Program-made: the position numbers and the translations under genes
Source of the DNA: Luscinia megarhynchos
Taxonomy: Eukaryota > Chordata > Aves > Passeriformes > Turdidae
DNA length: 64,000 bases
Assembly: GCA_034336665.1 (NCBI GenBank)
Contig: CM067570.1
Location: forward strand, 26,183,002 to 26,247,001
Direction of reading: 5' to 3'
The notes under the pieces: generated by a model
Seen by the model: only the letters and a program-made list of their open reading frames with translations
Databases searched by the model: none
Told to the model about the DNA's origin: nothing
Part shown: in pieces, positions 55,901 to 64,000 of the stretch
How positions within the stretch are numbered: position 1 is the first letter of the stretch
How the letters are laid out: each line of letters starts with the position of its first letter

Positions 55901-58900
55901 TGGTTGGTTTGCTTGTTTTCATTTGTAACAGGCCTTGCTATCTGCTCATGATACTGTGGCCCAGAAAGATTTTGAACCAACTCTTCCACCACTGCCAGAC
56001 AACTTACCTGAAAATGAAGAAGCTATGAGGATTATCTGCTTAGTGAAAAACAACCAGCCTCTGGTGAGGGACCTTTCGTGTGTCTGTCAAATTATTTTAA
56101 CTTAGAATTGATAATGCATTGGATGCATATTGGTTTCTTCCCAGGAATGTCATGGGGATTGTGTGCATTCTTGTCCAGATGTTACAGAACCACAAGAATT
56201 GTTGAGGTTGAAAAGGACCTGAGGAGATCATATAGCCCTGCACAGTGTAGGTGTAGCTAGAGTGGGTTGTTCAGTGCCTTGTCTGCTCAGGGTTTGAACA
56301 TTTGGCAGATGTATTTTCATAATATGAGAAAACTGAACTGGATTGAGAGGTATTCTCATGGCCAAAACAGAAAGGAAGGGAGGAGAGACTTTGAAAGTTC
56401 TTTGGAAATCATTTGTACTTATAAGCAGTAAACATTGTACAGCTTAGCTAATCTGTTGTAGGAAAAGATAGCTATAATATTGTAGATAAAAAAGATTTCT
56501 AACTGTCAGTCAGTGAGGTTATTTTAGTGTGATGGAAGTTGAAGACACTGAAGGACTTAGTACTAATACATTAGGGCCCTGGAAACTACAGGCCTGTCAG
56601 TCTCACTTCTGTGCCTGGTAAAGTATGGAGAGGATTATTCTGGGAGGTGTTGAAAAACACCTGAGGGACAACGCAGTCATTGGTCACAGCCAGCACAGCT
56701 TCATGAAAGGGAAATTCCTGTTTATCAAACCTGATTTCCTTTCATGACAAGGTAACCCAGCTAGTTGATCAGAGGAAGCCAGTTGATGTAATCCTCTTGG
56801 AATTCAGTAAAGGTTTTGATATTGTCTCTCAGAGTATCCTTCTGGACAAAGTGTCCAGCTCACAGCTGGATAAACACATTATGGGATGCATGAGCAAGTG
56901 GCTCATGGGTTGGGCAGAAAAGGTCATGGTGACTGGTGTAACATCAGACTGGAGACTTGTCACTAGTGGGGTTCTGCATGGCTTCATCCTTGGCCCTATG
57001 TTCTTCAACATCATCATAAATGACCTGGACACAGGACTGGAAAGGGTACTGAGCAAGTTCATAGATGGTACAGAACTGAGAGTAGCTGTCGACTCCCTTC
57101 AGAGGAAGGACGCCCTGCAGAGACACCCTGACAAAGGAGAGGGCTGGGCGATCACCAGCCACGTGAGGTTCCACCAGGGAAAGTGCCAGATTCTGTACCT
57201 GGGATGTGGCAACCTTGGACAGACTGGGCAATGAGGTGCTGGAAAGCAGCGCCATGGAAAGGGACTTGGGGGTCCAGGTCAATGGCAAGTTGGATGTGAG
57301 TCAGCAGTGCCCTGGCAGCCAGGTGGGACATCCCTGTCCTGGGGGGTAACAGACTCAGCATGGCCAGCCAGGCAAGGGAGGGGATTGTCCTGCTCTGTTC
57401 TGCACTGGGGCAGCCTCACCTCGAGTGCTGGGGGCAGTTCTGGGTGCCACAGTATAAGAAAAACATTAAACTATGAGATTGTGTCCAAAGCAGGGCCATG
57501 AAGATGGTGAAAGACCTTGAGGAGAATCCATGAGAGGAGTGGCTGAGGTCACTTGGTCTGTTCAGTCTGGAGGAGACTGGGGAGGAGCCCTCACTGCAGT
57601 CACAACTTCCTTGTGAGGGAAAGAGGAGGGGCAGGCACTGATCTCTGCTCTGTGGTGACCAGAGATAGGACCAGAGGGAATGGCCTGAAGCTGGGTCAGG
57701 GGAGGTTTAGGTTGGGTATTAGGGAAAAGTTCTTCACCCAGAGGGTGTTTGGGCACTGGAATAGGCTCTCCAGGACAGTGGTCACAGCACCAAGCCTGAC
57801 AGAGCTCAGGAAGCTTTTGGACAATGCTGTCAGGCACAGACTTGGGGATGTGACTCTTGGGCATGGTGCTGTGCAGGGCCAGGAGTCAAACTCGGTGATC
57901 CTTGTGGTCCCTTCCAACTCAGCTTATTTCATGATTCTGTAGTTATTGCTATATCCATGTTGTGGTAAAAAGGCTGTGTCCCTCAATGCCTTTGTGTCAG
58001 TGTGAAGATCAGACTTGTGATATGGAAGGAAACATCCTGGGGTCCTTGAGTGATCAATGTGTTTTTTCTCTGTTCTTACCTGCCAGGGTGCCACCATTAA
58101 ACGCCATGAGATAACAGGTGACATAACGGTTGCCCGTGTGATCCATGGTGGGCTGGCAGACAGAAGTGGTAGGTGGAATTTGAAACAAAGTGATACATAA
58201 AACTGAACTTGAAATAAGATATCTGAAGTAAGATAATATCTTAGCTTCTACAATTAGTTGTCCATTATAGATCATGATGAAGTGCACATGGGACAGCACT
58301 GTAAGCAGTGATGCATTGCGGTGACTTTGATTCTGGCTTCATAAATTTTCAGATGAATTTGCTGTTTTAGACTGAGTTGAGGTAGAAATCCAGTTTTTAT
58401 TATGTGCTCTTGGCACCAATGCCTGGATATCCCAAATTGCAGTGTGCTATGAAATGCAACGCATTCCCTAGTGGAGAAATGGGAAACATCAATAGTTGGT
58501 GATTCTAGAAGATAATGGGCTTTAAGGAATACATAATAATACTCTTTGGCACTACTCTACTAAACCCTTTGCTTAGCACTAGTAGCTAAGCAATCTTGAA
58601 GGGAATTTCCTTGGAAATGTTACTACTTTGTCATGCTAGGATTGAATGTTTCCTGTCCCTTAGGAAATGTAATGTAACTAAAATGTAAAACATCAAAAGT
58701 AAAATTCAACTGTAATCATTATAAAATAGTTCCTTTTAGTATTTTCTGGCCTTTGTATAGAGAAGAAAACCCAACTTGCAGAAAATAGCCAATTAAGTTC
58801 CTAGTCTGACTAATGTTTTAATTGAGTTAAAGGAACATGGAAAAGAAAACAATATTGTAAAGACTTTACTCTAAAAGACAGAGAGGAGTCCCAGGACCTC

Positions 58901-61900
58901 CTACTGCACCTGGAATTTTTAGGGGTCTGATTCCAAGTCTCAGGATCTTTTATTATAGGATAGGTTCATAAGTTACTTAGGAAATGGAGCAATATTAAAA
59001 TGTTTATGCTAATTTTAAGGCAAATCATCAGTAGATTATAAAGACATCCTATGGGGGAGTGGGAAGGATAAAGAAAGCTGAAGCCTGCAAGTTCCTTGTG
59101 ACCCACAGCAGTCTGCAGTCCCATCCAGGGGCAATGCAGCCTAAATGCAAATGCCTTCTTCATTTGGAATACATGGTGCAGGAAAATTTTAATGCTGACT
59201 TACAAACCTGTGGTATTTCTGTGTGACCCTGCCTTGCCTATACAAGATAAATCATGCTGTGATAAAATTCCTGCTGTTGTTTTCATATTTGTCTTCATGG
59301 TAGGGTTGCTGTATGCTGGAGACAAACTGGTGGAAGTAAATGGAGTTCCTGTTGAGGGACTTGAGCCTGAGCAAGTCATTAATATTCTGGTATTTAATAT
59401 TTTTTGAATATGCTTTATACATTGTACCTTAAGATTATTTGTATGCTTACTCTTTTCCACACTCTTGTACATGAGAAAGCCTGAAATTTTTAACAGAAAA
59501 TTCAGATTGTTTCCTTACTGTGAATGAAGTTCACAACTGCTCATGAAATCAGAATATATGAAACCAGAATTAAATCTAACTTCTGTTCTGTACAAAAATT
59601 AATTTAATTGTGACCATTCCATCTGCAGCTTCAAGGAAAAAGACTAATTTATTCAGGCTTCACTGATTCATGATTTTTTCTAGAAACGCCACTCAGTTAG
59701 TATTCCACAAGAAAGTAGTGGAAAGCTGCTATTCTAATAAGAGTCCATGTTACGAAATGCACTAAGGCAGAGTGAATGAGCTTGTAAGCTACACACCTCA
59801 CCTTGGAAGAAAAGGGCAATGTAATTATTGTTGTTAAAATTCTCATGAGGAAATCTTTTGAGATGTCCCTGTTTTGTCATTTTGCCCACAATTTTTCAGG
59901 GTTCTTGACTGCAAAGTGTTAAGTGCCAGCCAGTAAGGAATTTCTATGTGCAATCATACCAAGTCTATGTGCTATTGCCATGCTTGTACTATTTCTAGGT
60001 ATAAGAAATACAAACTCTATTGCAATGACTGATTACTGAACTATGCTCCTCCCCCTTTATATCACCCATCTAACCAGACCCTGCAGCTAATTAAAATAAC
60101 ATTTCAGTAGAAAAATTTGATATTAATCAATGCTGAAATTACATATACTTACAATGAAACATAAGCTGCATTAAATTAAAAAGTATTTAGCAAAATTTTG
60201 ATGTTTCGTTCTTAAGTTTCCTTTTGGAAAAAATACAGTATTGTCACATTGACCGTCTACCTGAATTCTGTCTGTAACAGAAACATTGCAGTATCCTCAA
60301 AGCCATGCTGTGTTGAGCTTGTCTTGCCTGTGTTTGATTACTTGTCTTGAATACCAACCATATTTTAATTCTTTTCTAATCATTTAGGCCCTGTCCCAGG
60401 GAACAATTATGTTCAAATTAATTCCTGTTTCTGATCGGCCTGTCAGCAACCAAACAACAGTAAGAAACATTCTTTTTCTTATTCCAGATTGGTAGCAGTA
60501 GTGCCTAATTGTGAGATACAAAGACATGGTGTTGCCTGGAAGTTGATTGCAATCCCTAGTGTGTTACCTTGCCTTTATGGCTGCCTCTCAGCTGACATCA
60601 ATATGTTGTTGCTGGAGCATAAGGGCAGTAAGTAGAAATGTAACTGTGTAAAAATGAAGGCACTTTGAGAGTGATCTACAAGTTGGAGGTCAGTTCTTCT
60701 TATAATGTATGAGACAAATGGGGTTTTATTCTCATTTTGTGAACAGAGAGGGTTTAAGGCTTGATCTGTTTTTTAAAACGTGATTTCCTCATTAGACAAG
60801 TTGCAGCAGTATCCGGCCCTGTGATTGTAAAGCTCGTGTTGTATCCATTCTAAACTTGCCTAATTCTTGTGTATTTGCTTTACCAGCTTTATGTGCGAGC
60901 AATGGCAGATTACTGGCCCTTGCAAGATCCTGCCATACCATGTGCTGATGCAGGTTTGCCTTTTAAGAGGGGTGAAATACTCCAGATTGTGGACCAGAAT
61001 GATGCTCTCTGGTGGCAGGCCAGGAAAGTTTCAGATCTCAGTGCCTGTGCTGGACTCATACCCTCAAATCACCTTCTTAAAAGGTAAAGAAATCATAATT
61101 TTCCTGAATTCTGGTTCAAAAATCAGCCAGTTATTAATACATTTTAAATTTTCATTTAAAAAAAATTCATAAGTTTTGTAGCAACATGATTCAGAGTGAC
61201 ATCTGACAAATGTCTTTCCTCTTCCTGTTCTCTGACTTCTTGCTCTTTTTCCCTTAAGAGCACCTGTGTGAGAACAAGCTTTTGAAAGCACTTGTATAAT
61301 TACCATTTAGAAAATTTGCAGCACTTGTCCAGTCTCCATGCTGGTTGCTAAGACATTTGGTGGAGTGTAGCAGCTGAGAGATATGTGGAAATTGAATATT
61401 AAAGAACTATCATCTATAATGGAAAAAAAGCAAGGGGAAGAGTGGGATACTAAAAGCATAGTATTTTTTTTAAAGATGTCTTGTGATGCATGAGTGACCT
61501 CTTCAGCTTTGGTCAAAACTGAGATTAAAATAAAGGAGATAAAAACCCAAACACTCAAGAAAGAGCAAGAATCTCTTGGCTATTTTCTTTATAAATAGAC
61601 CATTATTTTTACACTACATTAATTCAGAATCAGAGTACTTACACTGCAGCAGCTAACTTTTCAATCTGATCCTTTAGCCACGTGCCCTGTGGTACCCCCA
61701 GGATAACATAAGGCCATGCAATAGCAGGTGATAAATTTCTCTTTGTAATAAATATAAACCTACCTGCAGTCTGTATAATGCAAGGTGGAATCAAACTGGG
61801 TTTGACTCGGGCTGCAAGTAAGAGGCTCTGTGTAGTAATGGAGGCAGTAGTAATGCTACCCCTACCAGTAGCACACTCTTCTACTTCCAGGAATCTGTAC

Positions 61901-62232
61901 CACAGTATGGGTTGTCTCCCTGTACTTTTATATAAACTCCTAATACTTCTGGGCTGCTAATTTGGAAATTTCAATAGTTCTGATAGCATGTTGGTTTTTT
62001 TTCGGGACTTGGCAGTGAGCTAAAACATTGATAATGTTGCAGTTCTTGCTGTCTTCTCTTAGTTCAGTACTGATCAATCTTACATGCAAGCAGTGAATCT
62101 GACTGGAGCATAACATGCTTGTGGACTGTTTTGTTTCTTTAACTGTGATAAATTTATTTCTGTGTAGGAAGCAGCGAGAATTCTGGTGGTCTCAGCCTTT
62201 CCAGCCCCATCTCTGTCTCAAATCATCTATAT
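52919..62232 (+). CDS. MPP4: MPP4 (MAGUK p55 family member 4), 5' part, runs off the right edge
   Basis: MPP4 is a membrane-associated guanylate-kinase-like scaffold found mainly in retinal photoreceptors, where it organises synaptic-terminal protein complexes. Ten exons are visible: 52919-52958, 53506-53627, 54531-54608, 55307-55387, 55932-56063, 58087-58168, 59304-59389, 60388-60459, 60887-61083 and 62168-62232. From the ATG at 52925 they join in frame to 316 complete codons. Domains: L27 region (about 12-105), PDZ (about 140-222), SH3 (about 230-297) and the start of the HOOK linker. The guanylate-kinase domain is off the edge. The ATG aligns with an internal Met of the human protein, so a further upstream coding exon may exist. 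ALS2 and MPP4 sit in tandem on the same strand, as in human. Confidence 0.95.
53506..53627 (+). CDS. MPP4: MPP4 exon, L27 region
   Basis: [20 protein letters not shown], then [16 protein letters not shown]. The acceptor is GGGCTCAG and the donor AAG|GTAAGC. Confidence 0.95.
54531..54608 (+). CDS. MPP4: MPP4 exon, L27 region
   Basis: [20 protein letters not shown] to LNRE; 78 bases, phase 0, GTGAGA donor. Confidence 0.93.
55307..55387 (+). CDS. MPP4: MPP4 exon, L27 region, GC splice donor
   Basis: [20 protein letters not shown] to SPHFK; 81 bases, phase 0. It ends AAG|GCAAGT, the textbook form of a GC donor. The next exon continues ALLSAHDT exactly as in human. Confidence 0.93.
55932..56063 (+). 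CDS. MPP4: MPP4 exon, start of PDZ
   Basis: [20 protein letters not shown] to [14 protein letters not shown]; 132 bases, phase 0, GTGAGG donor. Confidence 0.96.
56182..56310 (-). mobile_element. CR1 LINE fragment, reverse orientation
   Basis: ACAGAACCACAAGAATTGTT, then GAGGTTGAAAAGGACCTGAG and GAGATCATATAG are the reverse complement of the avian CR1 3' end. The following sequence continues the family pattern to about 56310. Confidence 0.8.
56570..57941 (+). mobile_element. 5'-truncated CR1 LINE with decayed reverse transcriptase
   Basis: About 1.37 kb, from the CR1 region GGAAACTACAGGCCTGTCAG to the 3' end CCTTGTGGTCCCTTCCAACT and ATTCTGTAG. An open stretch at 56797-57234 keeps reverse transcriptase blocks ([23 protein letters not shown]). 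The catalytic box, normally F-A-D-D-T, reads F-I-D-G-T, and the P-Q-G block reads L-H-G. Frameshifts and stops follow, so it is a dead insertion. It lies in the MPP4 intron between 56063 and 58087. Confidence 0.92.
58087..58168 (+). CDS. MPP4: MPP4 exon, PDZ
   Basis: [20 protein letters not shown], then GGLADRS. The PDZ carboxylate-binding loop is the QPLGATI at the junction with the previous exon. Confidence 0.96.
58169..59303. other. MPP4 intron
   Basis: 1.1 kb, GTAGGT to ATGGTAG; no element recognised. Confidence 0.8.
59304..59389 (+). CDS. MPP4: MPP4 exon, PDZ
   Basis: [20 protein letters not shown] to EQVINIL. The donor GTATTT is weak, but the frame continues exactly into the next exon. 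Confidence 0.95.
60388..60459 (+). CDS. MPP4: MPP4 exon, end of PDZ
   Basis: [20 protein letters not shown] plus NQTT; 72 bases, phase 0. Confidence 0.94.
60887..61083 (+). CDS. MPP4: MPP4 exon, SH3 domain
   Basis: [11 protein letters not shown] starts the SH3; [20 protein letters not shown] and [10 protein letters not shown] form its core. The donor is AAG|GTAAAG. Confidence 0.97.
62168..62232 (+). CDS. MPP4: MPP4 exon, SH3 end and HOOK start
   Basis: [20 protein letters not shown]; 65 bases, donor T|GTGAGT. It is the last MPP4 exon seen. No phase-compatible acceptor with open frame was found from here to the window end. Confidence 0.94.
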
Positions 62233-64000
62233 GTGAGTGAAAAGTTACTTGAGCAATACAGCAGGAAAGAAAGATCTTGTCTGTCTTTTAGGGGTACTGT
62301 AATAGAAGCTTATGCAATTCAGCTTAATTCATAGACATTGTTTCTGGAGCCATATTGTAACCTTAGCAGTGTGTTAACTATCCCCAGAAAAAAAAGTACT
62401 TAATAATAACTGTACCTGGAGTACTGATGCTGGACACGGTTGTCTCCAGTGTACTTGTGATCTGACCATAAAAGAAGCTGTGAACTTCTTCTGAAGACTG
62501 TAAGATCTAGGAACTCACTAGGCCAGCCAGTTCTCTCTAGGGAATTGGCTGTAAATCTTGAGGTGACAATTGTACTGGCCTGGCTTTCCAGGGACACAGA
62601 TGCCAGCTCTGCACTGAAAAGTGCCATACAATGTTTGGAATGCTTCTTTGTCATCAAAGCTAATGAGAGAGTAATAGAACTTCTTTTCTTAAAGTCTAAG
62701 ATAAACTATGCTGCTCTTTAATTTATTTATGGTAACAATCCAGAAATATTATCCTCTGCCAACTATAACTTTCTGTAAATATGCTATTATTCCCAGAAAA
62801 AGAATGTTCTTCCTTTTTTCTCTGACCCCATTTTCTTCTATAGTTCTTTATGCAAGTATAAAATTTTTCTCTCATGATAAATCCCAGAGGGAATGTGTTT
62901 CATTCCATATTATTCTTCTTGCACTGATTGCTTTGTTTGCTAGAGCTTTCACCATAATTTTATTGCATTTTAACTGCTTCAATGGATATGCTGTGAGCAG
63001 TAAGCACTGTGGAAGAAGGTAGGAAATCACATCTGGACAGCATTGCATTTCTGTACCTGGAACCAATATAGCACATGGTTTTACAGGCTTTTTAAAAAGA
63101 ATTGAGGCATTTTGATACATACATGCAGAAGAAGCCCAAGTTCTTGGCATTTTGTGTGCTTAACAATTGAAACCCAGCCTTTTCTCACCTGAAGTAGTAG
63201 ATGCCTACATTGTCTTAGAGTGGAAACTTTAGCTGTGCATTATCTGTCAGGGACGTAACCATTTGGATGGGTTCTTTGAGGAAAGAAAGACATTTCCTCT
63301 GTCTCTTCTCCCTCTTTCTCTCCAGGAGCAGCTCAAGGAGAGTATTTCTTTAAAGGATACATATGGGCAGAATATGATAGACAGAGACTCTAATTTCCCT
63401 GTTAGTTGAAAATAGCTCCTATTTGGCCTATCTGGAGAGGTGTGCAAGAACAAAACACAAGCAGTGCTGTATTGTGAGCCCATGAGATTGTCCAAGCTCA
63501 TATGATTGCATTTCAGGGATAGAAATTGATGTGGTCTGGGGACTGAAAAAGAGCTGAATTGATCTTTTCCTTTTCCTTGCAAAAGTAATAATAAAAAACA
63601 AAATACTTTCCTTGAGTGTAGCATGTTGGAAAGATATTTAAAAGCTATAGGACAGAAAATTATATTCCCTCATGGTAATACTTAATAAATAGACACCTAC
63701 TGGATAAACAGATTGACAGCCATGTTAAACCTTCTGTTATTTCAAGAGGAGAATTCAAATTAGATGCATTTGTCTCTCTGCCACAAGTCCTTCAGAGCAC
63801 TGATGTAAGAGTTTTTGCTCACTGTACACAAGGAACCTCACTAAATTGGAGTTAAGAGTTAAAATCCTTAAAAATATCTAAAGATGATTTGAGCTTCATG
63901 TATCTTGTTTCTGATGTCTGAGTTCAGTCTTCTAAGATCTGTAAGGCTGTTTTTCCTCCCCAGTGTTTTTCTGATTCAGATGAATTTTTTTCCCTTGTGT
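62233..64000. other. MPP4 intron, to the window edge
   Basis: 1.8 kb with no recognised exon. A pyrimidine-rich acceptor at about 63963 leads into an early in-frame stop and is not used here. Confidence 0.7.

Noticed and set aside
56797..57234. Open frame of 145 codons as a host gene
   Set aside because: It is a decayed CR1 reverse transcriptase piece, not a host gene.
63963..64000. Possible next MPP4 exon at the window end
   Set aside because: Joining in the required phase gives Leu-Phe-Phe then a stop, and no MPP4 sequence is recognised.

Overview
The window looks like a bird chromosome segment. Evidence: three vertebrate genes split into short exons by conventional introns; CR1 LINE pieces with the avian 3' end; few interspersed repeats; and a short ALS2 locus of about 36 kb. 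The block matches human 2q33 (CDK15 - ALS2 - MPP4), with ALS2 and MPP4 on one strand and CDK15 diverging. No bacterial-style genes, CRISPR arrays or operons are present. Exon borders below were placed by hand from reading-frame continuity, splice signals and remembered family sequences; no alignment was run.

Left part (about 1-8964, minus strand): the 5' half of CDK15, a PFTAIRE-type cyclin-dependent kinase. Four exons are clear (6739-6609, 6048-5969, 2515-2421, 1649-1587) and a fifth, more N-terminal one (8964-8782) is a good candidate. The catalytic-loop exons lie beyond the left edge. The glycine-rich loop is altered.

Centre (about 9.6-46.9 kb): a GATA microsatellite, a CpG island (about 9838-10650) holding a 55-bp minisatellite and probably serving CDK15 and ALS2 divergently, then all 33 coding exons of ALS2 (alsin) on the plus strand. 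They join in frame to 1649 codons plus a stop: RCC1-like repeats, DH and PH domains, MORN repeats and a C-terminal VPS9 domain. This is a Rab5/Rac1-linked guanine-nucleotide exchange factor of endosomes. Exon 2 has a five-codon upstream ORF ending 3 bases before the ALS2 start, and the intron after exon 11 needs a GC donor.

Right part (about 46.9-64 kb): an intergenic stretch of roughly 6 kb with poly-T tracts and a possible LTR remnant, then the first ten recognised exons of MPP4 (plus strand), a MAGUK scaffold: L27 region, PDZ, SH3 and the start of the HOOK region. The guanylate-kinase part lies beyond the right edge. One MPP4 intron also uses a GC donor, and another holds two CR1 pieces in opposite orientation, one a reverse transcriptase fragment with a broken catalytic box.

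I found no novel multi-gene system. The points most worth checking are the two GC-AG introns, the ALS2 upstream ORF, the degenerate CDK15 glycine loop and the island minisatellite.
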